Source: Candidatus Latescibacterota bacterium (lineage in GTDB: Bacteria > JAAXHH01). Taken from it: DNA of 64,000 nucleotides. The stretch is from NCBI GenBank assembly GCA_012270975.1, contig JAAXHH010000141.1:186335-250334 (forward strand), in the 5' to 3' direction. Position 1 is the first letter of the stretch. Each line of letters opens with the position of its first letter. Below the pieces are notes generated by a model. The model was not told where the DNA came from and did not search any database. It worked only from the letters and a program-made list of their open reading frames with translations. This document shows positions 53,498 through 62,290 of this stretch, one piece after another. The position numbers and the translations under genes are program-made.

Positions 53498-53977
53498 TCA
53501 GATGAGGCGGCGGATCAGGCGGCGGCTGCGCCGGTCCAGCCGGTCGAGGTCCGGGATCTCGTAGCGGTTGCCGTGCTCGTCCGTGATCAGGATACGGCCG
53601 GCCGACAATTCCATCATGCCTTCCCTGAGGTCCCGCATCGGGATCTTGACGTCACCCCGATCGGTCTCCACCGAGAATAGAGACGTCCCTCCCCGACCCT
53701 CCATTTCCACTACGCGCGTTATCCGCGGGCGAAAATAGCGCCATTCGATCTCGTCCCGGATGATGCGTCCGGTTTCCTCGTCGCAGGCTCCCGGGTCGGA
53801 CACGATGCCCAGGTACTCGTCTTCCTGGTCGAAGAAGGTGACGTACCGGCTTTCCCGCGAAAGCGGAAAGGCTTGGCGGATCTTGACGTTGAAGAACAGG
53901 TCGCCCGCAATGGACAGGGTGGGAGGCTGGTCGTCCCGTCGTTCGAGCCGTATGGCGGCCGGATCTAGAAATGACAT
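53498..53977 (-). CDS. DUF1854 domain-containing protein
   Basis: A 159-residue protein of the DUF1854 family, whose members are usually encoded beside an ABC exporter. Recognisable stretches are SIAGDLFFNVKIRQAFPLS (about 22-40), YVTFFDQEDEYLGIV, and EIEWRYFRPRITRVV. No enzymatic motif is visible. Its ATG lies 3 bp after the ABC gene on the same strand, so the two form a unit. Related pairs have been linked by annotation to cyanophycin metabolism, but no cyanophycin gene occurs here. Confidence 0.82.
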   Translation of the reverse strand: MSFLDPAAIRLERRDDQPPTLSIAGDLFFNVKIRQAFPLSRESRYVTFFDQEDEYLGIVSDPGACDEETGRIIRDEIEWRYFRPRITRVVEMEGRGGTSLFSVETDRGDVKIPMRDLREGMMELSAGRILITDEHGNRYEIPDLDRLDRRSRRLIRRLI

Positions 53978-53980
53978 GCC

Positions 53981-56173
53981 TTATCCCTCCACGCCCACGA
54001 TGCTGGAGACGTTAGTGTGTAGCTGGACCAGCCGGTAGTACTCGCCCTGCCGGTCCAGAAGCTCTTCGTGGGTGCCCAGTTCCACCGGCTCGCCGTTCTT
54101 GAGCACAAGCAGGCGGTCGGCGTCTCTCAGGGTGGACAGACGGTGGGCGATGGCGAGGGTCGTGCGGCCCTCCATGAGCCGTCCCAGGGCTTCCTGGATC
54201 TTCTTTTCCGTTTCCAGGTCGAGGGCCGACGTGGGTTCATCGAGAATCAGGATCCTCGGGTCGTGCAGGATCGCCCGGGCGATCGCGACCCGCTGGCGTT
54301 CCCCGCCGGAAAGCCTGCCGCCCCGTTCGCCTACGGGGGTATCGTATCCATCGGGCAGCTTCGCAATGAACTCGTGGGCGTTCGCGTTGATGGCGGCCTC
54401 GATGATCTGCTCCCGGGACGCTTCCTGGTTGCCGAAGCGGATATTGTCGGCCACGGAACCGGAAAACAGGAAGGGATCCTGCTCCACGTAGCCGATCTGG
54501 CTGCGCAGTTGCATCAGGTCCATCCGCCGCACGTCGATTCCGTCGATGAGTATCTGTCCCCCGTCTACATCGTAGAAACGGCACATCAGCTTGATGAGCG
54601 TGGACTTGCCCGCGCCCGAATGGCCCACGAGTCCGATCATCTCGCCCGGTTCGACGTGCAGGTTGATCCCCTTCAGCACCGGCTGGTGCGCCACATAGCC
54701 GAAGTTGACGTCCTGCAGCTCCAGACGTCCCTCGAAACGGGGTACGTCGACGGTCCCGCCCGGCGTGTAGTCCTCAATGGGACTGTCGATGACCTCAAAG
54801 GTGCGGGTGATGGCCGTCATCATCTCGGGAATCCAGTCGGCCATGCTGGTCAATTGCTGCACGGGACTGTAGAACATGGCCAGGTAAAGGAAGAAGGCCA
54901 TCAGCATGCCGATCGTCATTTCAGTCGACTGCACCTGGAGACCGCCGAACCACCAGACGAGCAGTCCGCCGACGGACACGATGAATGCCAGCAGCGGGCG
55001 TACCGTGCGCGAACGGACATGGATGTTGCGTTCGGCCGTGAACACCTTCTCGTTCTCGAGCTGCATGTCCCGGCTTTGCCGTTTCTCCTGGGCGAAGATC
55101 TTTACGACCCGGATGCCGGCCAGCGCGTCGTTCACGCGCTCGAAGAAGGTCGCCCAGCTGTCCCACGACCTGCCGTAGAACCACATCAGGTACCGCTTGA
55201 TATGGATCGAGGCGTATATGATGGCGGGAATGGGGACCAGTACGAGGAGCGCCAGCTCCCAGTTGAGGTAGAAGAGCACCGCGGTCATGCCGATCACGAG
55301 CAGTCCCTGCTGAACCACCTGCGGCGCGAAATCGATCCAGAAGTAGTGTATCGACTTTGCATCCCGCGCGATGCGGGCCATGAGGCCGCCTGTCTGCTGC
55401 ATATCGTAGTACTTGAGGGGCAACAGCTGCAGGACGTTCAGCAGTTCGGATCGCGCGTCGTAGGCCAGGCGGTCACCCAGCACGGCCAGCATTCTTCCGC
55501 TTATGATGGTCACTCCGGTATGCACGATCCGGGACACAGCCAGAAGCGCGACGATCAAAGGAAGCCAGATGTACATGCTCTGGTCCACCAGGACCTGGTC
55601 GACGAGGATCATGGTCAGGTACGGGGGCAGCAGGTCGATGGCCGAGGCAGCGATCGTGACCGCCATGGCGATGACCAGCGTGCGCCAGTGGGGCAGGCAG
55701 AAAGACCACAGGCGCCGGAACGTGCGCAGGTGGGCTTCGCGGCTCGACCAGTCCGGAACCTCTTCCTCGGTAACGGGTTCCGTGTGATCCGGACTTCCGT
55801 CGGGGCCGATCAGGTGCAACAGGGATTCGACGGCGTCGGACATGTCCTGCGCCACCGCGTGGGTGTACCGGAGCAGCCTGACATTCCTTCCGTCCACCGT
55901 GGCCATGAGCGCGCTCGCGCCGACCAGAGGTTCCACGGTCAGACCGGTTATCTCCGCCAGAGACAAGGAATGAGTCAGCGTCCACTCCTCGTCGGACAGT
56001 GTTGCCACCGCCAGGTGTCGCCGGGTCACGACCAGCATCGAATCTTCGATGCGGCCGTCCGGCGCCAAGTCGGTCTTGCAGGCAAAAATGAGGTCGGTCT
56101 TGTCCTCGCCTGCCGGCAGGTCGGACTGGATCAGACGGGTCAGTTCGGATGGAATCTTGTTGATCAGGGGCAT
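53981..56173 (-). CDS. ABC exporter with N-terminal extension (fused permease and ATPase)
   Basis: A 730-residue half-transporter of the MsbA/LmrA type. Residues 1-135 form a soluble module resembling a PH-like or DUF1854-associated fold. Residues about 150-440 give six transmembrane helices. The NBD is at about 480-725, with Walker A GHSGAGKST (near 518), signature LSGGERQRVAIARA and Walker B ILILDEPTSALD, and H-loop IAHRLST. It should act as a homodimer in the inner membrane. The exported substrate is unknown. The DUF1854 gene follows 3 bp later. Confidence 0.92.
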   Translation of the reverse strand: MPLINKIPSELTRLIQSDLPAGEDKTDLIFACKTDLAPDGRIEDSMLVVTRRHLAVATLSDEEWTLTHSLSLAEITGLTVEPLVGASALMATVDGRNVRLLRYTHAVAQDMSDAVESLLHLIGPDGSPDHTEPVTEEEVPDWSSREAHLRTFRRLWSFCLPHWRTLVIAMAVTIAASAIDLLPPYLTMILVDQVLVDQSMYIWLPLIVALLAVSRIVHTGVTIISGRMLAVLGDRLAYDARSELLNVLQLLPLKYYDMQQTGGLMARIARDAKSIHYFWIDFAPQVVQQGLLVIGMTAVLFYLNWELALLVLVPIPAIIYASIHIKRYLMWFYGRSWDSWATFFERVNDALAGIRVVKIFAQEKRQSRDMQLENEKVFTAERNIHVRSRTVRPLLAFIVSVGGLLVWWFGGLQVQSTEMTIGMLMAFFLYLAMFYSPVQQLTSMADWIPEMMTAITRTFEVIDSPIEDYTPGGTVDVPRFEGRLELQDVNFGYVAHQPVLKGINLHVEPGEMIGLVGHSGAGKSTLIKLMCRFYDVDGGQILIDGIDVRRMDLMQLRSQIGYVEQDPFLFSGSVADNIRFGNQEASREQIIEAAINANAHEFIAKLPDGYDTPVGERGGRLSGGERQRVAIARAILHDPRILILDEPTSALDLETEKKIQEALGRLMEGRTTLAIAHRLSTLRDADRLLVLKNGEPVELGTHEELLDRQGEYYRLVQLHTNVSSIVGVEG

Positions 56174-56224
56174 GGAAGATGCGCGGTTGGGTTCAGTGTC
56201 GTTCAGTTTCTTCAGTCAGAGACA

Positions 56225-57148
56225 TCAGAACAGATTCGGATGTAACGCGTCCGCCAGGACTTCGATCGCGTCAATGAGCCTGGGCGCGGGACGAAGCAGC
56301 CAGTTCTCGGTGATCAGGACGACGCGTTCATTGCGCACGGCGTCCAGGTCCCGCCAGCCCTTCAGTGACTTCGCCCGTTCAATGAATTTCGCACGGGCTT
56401 CCTCCGCGTCCTGTCCTTCGCCCAGTGTGGACAGGAGGACCTGGGGATCCCTGGCAACGATGTTTTCCAGGTTGTACACCGCCCACGTACCCGGCGGCAG
56501 GTCGTCGGCCACGTTCCGGCCGCCGGCCCGATGGATTACCGCAGAGGTAAACGTCTCAGGCCCGGGTGTCCAGTTCTCGTCCCGAAATGGACTGCCGACG
56601 AATACCGTGGGTCGATCGCTCTCGGGCAGATCGCCGATCCGCTCCGCCACCGCGGACAGTCGCTGACGGTAGCCGTCGAGAAGTTCGCGTGCCGCTTCCT
56701 CCCGCCCGGCCAGCTTGCCTACCGTACCGATCGCGTCAAGTACGTCCTCAATCGACTGGGGATCGAGTACGAACACCGGGACATCCAGCGCCTTCAGGCT
56801 GTATACCAGTTCTTTGGCATTTCCCTTGGAGGCCAGCACGAGGTCCGGGTCGAGGGCGACGATTTTTTCAAGGCTCATGGCCGTGACGTCGCCGATCTTC
56901 TCGATTTTCCGGGCTTCCGGCGGATAGTCGCAGTAGTTCGTGACTCCCACGACCGAACTTCCCGCGCCGACGGCAAAAAGCACCTCGGTGTGGCTTGGGA
57001 TGAGGGATACGATTCTCTCCGGAATACCGTGAAGGGTCACGGTGGATCCGATGACATCCGTTACGGTCACCTGGCCGGCGGCCGTCCGGGAAATCAGCAG
57101 AAAGCAGAGGAGTAGTACAGACCTCGAGAAGCTCGAAACATACCTCAC
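56225..57148 (-). CDS. Periplasmic helical-backbone metal/cobalamin-binding protein (BtuF-like)
   Basis: A binding protein of about 307 residues. A signal peptide is formed by SRSVLLLCFLLISRTAAGQ, followed by VTVTDVIGSTVTL, RIVSLIPSHTEVLFAVGAG and VVGVTNYCDYPPEA, which match cobalamin- and siderophore-receptor family 8 proteins. It should deliver B12 or an iron chelate to an ABC importer, but no BtuC or BtuD gene is nearby. GTG 57148 is chosen because it gives a compact signal peptide. A TTG at 57244 would add 32 residues. I saw no convincing cobalamin riboswitch upstream. Confidence 0.8.
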   Translation of the reverse strand: MRYVSSFSRSVLLLCFLLISRTAAGQVTVTDVIGSTVTLHGIPERIVSLIPSHTEVLFAVGAGSSVVGVTNYCDYPPEARKIEKIGDVTAMSLEKIVALDPDLVLASKGNAKELVYSLKALDVPVFVLDPQSIEDVLDAIGTVGKLAGREEAARELLDGYRQRLSAVAERIGDLPESDRPTVFVGSPFRDENWTPGPETFTSAVIHRAGGRNVADDLPPGTWAVYNLENIVARDPQVLLSTLGEGQDAEEARAKFIERAKSLKGWRDLDAVRNERVVLITENWLLRPAPRLIDAIEVLADALHPNLF

Positions 57149-57352
57149 GATCGTTCTGGCGTTACCATGGGCAGGGTGCTTGTTTTTGCGGTATACAATA
57201 TAGGCGAAACCGGCTAAAAGGGTACTTTTTTTTATAATTCGCAACTAAATTGACTCGAAGCCTAAATCACGGAAAACAATGACCTTCATTTAACCCGGCC
57301 ATACCCGGTCCGCATGGGTCGATAAGGCAGTCTAACGGAAGGGAAGCATACG

Positions 57353-58183
57353 ATGGGACGTTTTGAATACTGCCTCAATACCAGTACGATCCGGACGCCC
57401 GGAGCTACCGTGCCGGATTACGTAGATATCGCGGCCGATGCCGGGTACGACGGCATCGAACCCTGGGTCGAGGAAATCGATGCCTGGGTCGAAGGCGGCG
57501 GCACGCTGGAACAGTTGCGGGACCGCGCCACTGGCCGCGGGATACGGATTGTAAACCTGATCGCGTTTTTCGAGTGGGCGGTTCCCGAAGAAGACCGGCA
57601 TGCCCAGGGATTGGAAGAGGCGAGACGGTGCTTCGAAATGGCACAGGTCCTGGAGTGCCCCTTCGTAGCCACGGCCCCTAAGGGGATCCATGACCGGCAG
57701 GTCGACCTTTTTTCCGTCGCCCGGAGATTTGCCGAACTGACGGAGGCCGTTTCGGATTTCGCCCCGAAACCCCTGCTGGAGTTCTGGGGTGTGGCCCGCA
57801 CGCTGGGCACGGTGGGGGAGGCCCTGCTCGTGGCCGCCGAAAGCGGCGTGCGGGACACGAAACTGCTTACGGACATCTTTCACATGTACAAGGGCTCGGG
57901 TCACCAGCGGGGCATGGACTACCTCGATCCCGGCCGTCTGGGCCTGGTCCACGTGAACGACTACCCGCCGGTGCCAGTGCGCGCGGATATCGAAGATGAA
58001 CACAGGGTCTACCCGGGCGACGGTGAAGCGCCCTGGGACGAGATCATAGCCAGTCTGGAACGGCAGGAATACCGGGGCATGCTCTCGCTTGAACTGTTCA
58101 ATCCGGCCTACTGGGCCGAGGGACCGGTGGCAACGGCACAAAAAGGACTTGAGAAGCTTCGGGCATGCGTAGAAAGCGCGTGA
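57353..58183 (+). CDS. Sugar phosphate isomerase/epimerase-type TIM-barrel protein
   Basis: A 276-residue protein of the xylose-isomerase-like TIM-barrel/AP-endonuclease family 2. Candidate metal ligands are in LLEFWG, LLTDIFHMYKG, LVHVNDYP and MLSLELFNP. The family includes hydroxypyruvate isomerases and ketose 3-epimerases, and the individual reaction is unclear. The ATG at 57353 is preceded by GGAAGGGAAG. The 204-bp upstream spacer contains a T8 run at 57228-57235 but no structure that I trust as a riboswitch. Confidence 0.85.
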   Translation: MGRFEYCLNTSTIRTPGATVPDYVDIAADAGYDGIEPWVEEIDAWVEGGGTLEQLRDRATGRGIRIVNLIAFFEWAVPEEDRHAQGLEEARRCFEMAQVLECPFVATAPKGIHDRQVDLFSVARRFAELTEAVSDFAPKPLLEFWGVARTLGTVGEALLVAAESGVRDTKLLTDIFHMYKGSGHQRGMDYLDPGRLGLVHVNDYPPVPVRADIEDEHRVYPGDGEAPWDEIIASLERQEYRGMLSLELFNPAYWAEGPVATAQKGLEKLRACVESA

Positions 58184-58251
58184 TTCGGAACTGACTGGTT
58201 GTTTCGGCTATTTACATCACATTAAGCCACCGCGCACATCCCTTCGCTATC

Positions 58252-60234
58252 ATGTCTACTGCCACAGTACCACATTCCGAACGACACACATCGGGTACCC
58301 CGTCCGTAGCGCGGCCTGTATCCGCCGGCCTCACCCTTCGGGCCGTGGCCATAGGATGCGTCTTCACCATCCTGTTGACCATCTGGTCGCTCGCCTCTGA
58401 ATTCGTTACGCGCGGCTCATTCATCACGGTCACCCACCTGCCGGTCGCCGCGCTGCTGCCGTTCATCCTGATGGTCCTCCTGGTGAATCCCTTGCTTAAA
58501 TTCACAGGCTTCGGCCGTCCTTTCACCAGCCAGGAACTCATCATAATCTTCTTCCTGGTATTCACGGCTTCGGTCATACCGGGCTGGGCATTCAGCAATT
58601 ACGCGATATCGATCATCAGCGGCCCGTTCTACCACGCCAGTCCCGAGAACCGGTGGGCAGACCTCTTCCTCGACTACCTGCCGTCCTGGCTCGTCGTCCG
58701 GGACCACCTGGGCGGACTGAACCAGTTCTACGAAGGCGTGTATTCCACGCGGAACATACGCTGGCAGATCTGGTTCGTACCCATGTTCTGGTGGGTGACC
58801 TTCTACATCGCCCTGTTCATGGTCGGCGCTTCGATCATGGTCATGCTGCGGAAGCAATGGGTCGAACACGAGCGCCTGGCCTTTCCGCTGGCCCAGGTGC
58901 CCCTGGCGCTCGTCGACGGTGCCGAGGACAAGTCCCTGTTTCCCAGGATCGCCCGCGTACCCTTGTTCTGGTGGGGGTTCGGCACCACGCTGTTCATCAT
59001 GACCTGGAACATGTTCAGCTTCTTCGACCTCATGCCCGCAATCCCGCTCGGCGCCGGACACGCTTTCCCGCTCACGCTGTACGAAGCCTTCCATCCTATC
59101 CAGGTACGTGTCAACTTCCTGCTGATCGGCGTGGCCTACTTCACGAGGGTGGAAGTACTGCTCAGCGTCTGGCTGTTCTACCTGATCCGCATCGTACAGC
59201 AGGGGGTAATGACCCGCGTCGGCGTGCCGGGTCCTCAGGAGATGATGCACTTCCAGCACCTTTCCGGTTTTTTCGTCTTCGTGCTGTTCGGGCTGTGGAT
59301 GGCGCGACGGCATATCCGCGACGTGCTCCGGAAGGCCCTGGGAAAGGCCCCTGAAATCGATGATTCTCGGGAGTTTTTTTCATACCGTACGGCTGTGCTA
59401 TCTTTCTGCGGCGGTTCGATTTACATGGTTTTCCTCCTGTGGAGCACCGGCATGACGCTCTGGGTGGTGGCGCTCATGATGTTCGTACTGCTGCTCCTGT
59501 ACATGGGCGTGACCCGCGTGGTGGCCGAGACGGGTCTGGCATCCCTGGACCTGCCGTACAACAGCGCCAACGAAATCACGTTCAGGTTCGTCGGATCGGA
59601 GAATATCAACGCCCGGACCATCACGGGGATGTGGCTGTGCCAGACCTTTACGAGAAACTGGCGGACGCTCGGCATGTGTTCCATGGCGCACGCCGCCAAG
59701 GTCGGCGACGGCATGGGCGGCGTGGGCCGGGGGGTGTTCGGCGCCATCGCGCTTTCGCTGGCCATTGGTTTCATGACGGCCGTGGTGTATACGCTCTATC
59801 TGGGGTACGATATGGGGGCGTCCCACCTAAAGGCCGGCGGATTCGAATCGGGCGCGAAGGGCTACTGGACGCAGCTTGAGACTTTTCTTACGAATCCGGA
59901 GGCCATGACGCGGTCCCAGCTGACCATGGTGATGAACGGCGTGCTCATTTCGGCGTTTCTGATCTGGGCCCATCACCGGCTCCACTTCTGGCCTCTTCAT
60001 CCCGTGGGATTCGGGATCGTCACCACTTACGCTGCGGATATGGCTTTCCTTTCCATCCTGATCGTCTGGGTAGTCAAATCCGCTGTCCTCCGGCTCGGCG
60101 GCGTGTCGCTCTATCGCCGGGGTCAGCCTTTGTTTATTGGAATTATCGCCGGCTACGCCCTGGGCGTATTTCTCACTTTCCTGGTGGACGCGGCCTGGTT
60201 CCCGGGCGCGGGACACGTGGTGGACGGTTGGTAG
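58252..60234 (+). CDS. DUF6785-family multi-pass membrane protein
   Basis: A 660-residue inner-membrane protein with about 14 hydrophobic helices, resembling the DUF6785/DUF6784 group. Examples are FTSQELIIIFFLVFTASVIPGW near 95-115, a central EHERLAFPLAQVPLALV, and GVTRVVAETGLASLDLPYN near 420. The last motif and layout recall oligopeptide (OPT)-type transporters, so a transport role is a guess. The start ATG follows the isomerase gene by 68 bp. The function is unknown. Confidence 0.7.
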   Translation: MSTATVPHSERHTSGTPSVARPVSAGLTLRAVAIGCVFTILLTIWSLASEFVTRGSFITVTHLPVAALLPFILMVLLVNPLLKFTGFGRPFTSQELIIIFFLVFTASVIPGWAFSNYAISIISGPFYHASPENRWADLFLDYLPSWLVVRDHLGGLNQFYEGVYSTRNIRWQIWFVPMFWWVTFYIALFMVGASIMVMLRKQWVEHERLAFPLAQVPLALVDGAEDKSLFPRIARVPLFWWGFGTTLFIMTWNMFSFFDLMPAIPLGAGHAFPLTLYEAFHPIQVRVNFLLIGVAYFTRVEVLLSVWLFYLIRIVQQGVMTRVGVPGPQEMMHFQHLSGFFVFVLFGLWMARRHIRDVLRKALGKAPEIDDSREFFSYRTAVLSFCGGSIYMVFLLWSTGMTLWVVALMMFVLLLLYMGVTRVVAETGLASLDLPYNSANEITFRFVGSENINARTITGMWLCQTFTRNWRTLGMCSMAHAAKVGDGMGGVGRGVFGAIALSLAIGFMTAVVYTLYLGYDMGASHLKAGGFESGAKGYWTQLETFLTNPEAMTRSQLTMVMNGVLISAFLIWAHHRLHFWPLHPVGFGIVTTYAADMAFLSILIVWVVKSAVLRLGGVSLYRRGQPLFIGIIAGYALGVFLTFLVDAAWFPGAGHVVDGW

Positions 60235-60384
60235 TGGTGTGACGGTGCGATACAAACAGTTTTTGCCGAGGCGCTGCATCAATGGCTGGTCGTGGTGCGG
60301 CGCAATCGTTATCGCGGCACAACAGTTACTCGGGTCGCTCTACTGACGGCTCGAATCATTACGTAAGGAGCAGGACATTAAACC

Positions 60385-61362
60385 ATGAATCTATCCATCC
60401 TCGACCAGTCCCCGGTTCGTGACGGAGTAACGGCTGTTCAGGCCTTCCAGGAAACCCTTACCCTGGCGAAGGAAGCCGAAAAACTGGGCTATCGGCGTTT
60501 CTGGGTGTCGGAGCACCACAACGCCCACTGCCTGGCCGGCAGTTCTCCCGAGGTGCTGCTCGCGGCCATCGGATCCGCCACAGAAGCGATGCGCATCGGG
60601 TCCGGCGGAGTCATGCTGCCCTATTACAGTCCCTTCAAGGTCGCCGAGAGTTTCTCCGTGCTCACGAATCTCTACCCGGACCGGGTCGACCTGGGGGTCG
60701 GACGGGCGCCGGGCGGTGACATGAAGACAGCCCGGATGCTGGCGCCGGGCGCGGGACCCCGATTCGAACAGTTCCCGGAACTCGTCGCCCAATTGGTGGA
60801 GATCCTGCAGAACAGGGACTTCGAGCCGCGGGTCACACCGCCCATCCTGTCTCCGCCTCCAGTGTGGATGCTCGGCTCCAGTCCGGAAAGCGCGATGCTC
60901 GCCGCCCGGCTGGGATTGCCCTACAATTTCGCCCTGTTCATCAACAGTAACATCGACCCGCGCATCCTGGAATTCTACCGGCACTATTTCGAGCCCTCCG
61001 CCCAGTCGCCGCAGCCCGAGGCCTGCATCGCCATCAACGTCATCTGCGCCGACACCGAGGCGGAGGCCAAACGCCTCGCACTCAGCCGGGACCTGCTCTT
61101 CGCCCGCTTCGCATCGGGCAAGCCCAGCAACGTCGTACCTACCGTGGAGGAAGCGGAACAGCACCGGTTCAGTGAGGCCGAGAGAGCCTTTCTGGACGAC
61201 AAGTTCCGCCTGGCGGCCGTGGGCGGTCCAGACCAGGTCCGGGACACCATCGACCGGCTTGCCGGCCAGTTCGGAGCCGAAGAGGTCATGGCCGTGACGA
61301 TCACCCATGATTTCGAAGCCCGGCTGCGGTCCTACGAACTCCTGGCCGATTTGTACAGGTAG
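60385..61362 (+). CDS. LLM class flavin-dependent oxidoreductase (luciferase-like)
   Basis: A 325-residue TIM-barrel flavin monooxygenase-like protein. It starts MNLSILDQSPVRDGVTA, with RRFWVSEHHNAHCLAGSSPE (38-57), IGSGGVMLPYYSPFKVAE and RVDLGVGRAPGGD. That N-terminus is typical of the MsnO8/YhbW group. The substrate is unknown. TAAGGAG lies 14 nt before ATG 60385. The 3' end is duplicated with a 19-bp period across the TAG stop (61358-61395). Confidence 0.88.
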   Translation: MNLSILDQSPVRDGVTAVQAFQETLTLAKEAEKLGYRRFWVSEHHNAHCLAGSSPEVLLAAIGSATEAMRIGSGGVMLPYYSPFKVAESFSVLTNLYPDRVDLGVGRAPGGDMKTARMLAPGAGPRFEQFPELVAQLVEILQNRDFEPRVTPPILSPPPVWMLGSSPESAMLAARLGLPYNFALFINSNIDPRILEFYRHYFEPSAQSPQPEACIAINVICADTEAEAKRLALSRDLLFARFASGKPSNVVPTVEEAEQHRFSEAERAFLDDKFRLAAVGGPDQVRDTIDRLAGQFGAEEVMAVTITHDFEARLRSYELLADLYR

Positions 61363-61395
61363 ATTGCTGCAATACGGGTAGATCGCTTCAAATTG
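61358..61395. repeat. 19-bp tandem duplication spanning the LLM stop codon
   Basis: GGTAGAT begins copies at 61358-61376 and 61377-61395, which match at about 14 of 19 positions. The first copy includes the TAG stop (61360-61362) and the second supplies another TAG. Confidence 0.7.
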
Positions 61396-61397
61396 GA

Positions 61398-61426
61398 TTG
61401 CCTGCAGGAATCGAAATGACTACATT
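61398..61426 (+). promoter_or_regulatory. Predicted promoter of the second PhyH gene
   Basis: TTGCCT (61398-61403), a 17-bp spacer and TACATT (61421-61426), about 52 nt before ATG 61478. Confidence 0.45.
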
Positions 61427-61477
61427 AGTGATGGCCTCAACCCCCCGCATGCGATAACCGAACAAGGAGAATCTGAT

Positions 61478-62290
61478 ATGACCATGGTCATGGAACAAAC
61501 CGTGCTGAGCGACGAGCAGATCGCGTTCTACCATGAGAATGGGTTTCTCCACATCCCGGAGGTATTCACGCCGGAAGAAACGGCCGAACTGTCTGATCAG
61601 ATGGACCGCCTCGTCGAGGACTGGGCGTTCACGAGCCCGGGCTGGAACGGTCCCTGGCGGCTGGCCTACATGGATCCCGAGACTGAGGCCAAGTCCAAGC
61701 TTACGGCCATGCACGATCTGCACTTCTATTCCCAGGCCTGGTCGCGCGCCGTCGCCAATCCACGGCTGGTCGAGGCCCTGTCGCAGTTGTTGGGGCCGAA
61801 CGTGGAACTGCACCACACCACACTGCACATCAAGCCGCCCCAGACCGGACATCCCTTTCCCCTGCACCAGGATAACCCCTTCTACGGCCATCACGACGGC
61901 CGGTACATCGACGTCCTCGTCCACCTGGACGACACCCGCCATGAAAACGGCGAGATCCGCTTCCTGGCGGGATCTCACAAGTCCGGCCATCTGCAGCACA
62001 TCACCGAATCGGAAGAAGGTCCCTGCGCGCCGCACCTGCCGACAGACGAGTACAGGCTGGAAGACACGGTGGCTGTTCCGGCCCGGGCCGGCGACGTGGT
62101 CCTTTTCTGCATCGACACCGTGCACGGTTCCTACATAAACCAGACGAACCAGCCCCGCAGGCTCGTGCGCATGGGCTACCGGAATCCGGACAACCGGCAG
62201 GAATACGGTCAGAGTTGCGGGCGTCCGGGCCTCATGGTATGCGGGTATCGCGAACGGCGAGAAGGCGACGAACTGCTCCCGGGTAACTGA
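61478..62290 (+). CDS. Phytanoyl-CoA dioxygenase (PhyH) family protein
   Basis: Fe(II)/2-oxoglutarate oxygenase of 270 residues. The metal triad is H130-x-D132 (FPLHQDNPFYGHHDGRYIDV) and H216 (CIDTVHGSYINQT), and R228 in PRRLVRMGY is a likely 2-oxoglutarate ligand. This 'PLHQD' form is a different PhyH branch from the minus-strand paralogue (18502-19356). The start ATG is fixed by AAGGAG 8 nt upstream. Its stop TGA overlaps the next ATG by one base (TGATG), so the hydrolase gene after it is translationally coupled. Confidence 0.9.
   Translation: MTMVMEQTVLSDEQIAFYHENGFLHIPEVFTPEETAELSDQMDRLVEDWAFTSPGWNGPWRLAYMDPETEAKSKLTAMHDLHFYSQAWSRAVANPRLVEALSQLLGPNVELHHTTLHIKPPQTGHPFPLHQDNPFYGHHDGRYIDVLVHLDDTRHENGEIRFLAGSHKSGHLQHITESEEGPCAPHLPTDEYRLEDTVAVPARAGDVVLFCIDTVHGSYINQTNQPRRLVRMGYRNPDNRQEYGQSCGRPGLMVCGYRERREGDELLPGN

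Noticed and set aside
54068-56245. A 725-codon open frame on the plus strand opposite the ABC exporter gene
   Set aside because: It lies fully antisense to a gene with intact Walker motifs, its translation is rich in His/Gln/Arg/Gly without domains, and such frames are expected in GC-rich DNA.
57149-57352. Cobalamin riboswitch upstream of the BtuF-like gene
   Set aside because: An AAAAGGGTAC stretch and T-run drew attention, but the conserved B12-box and receptor core are missing.
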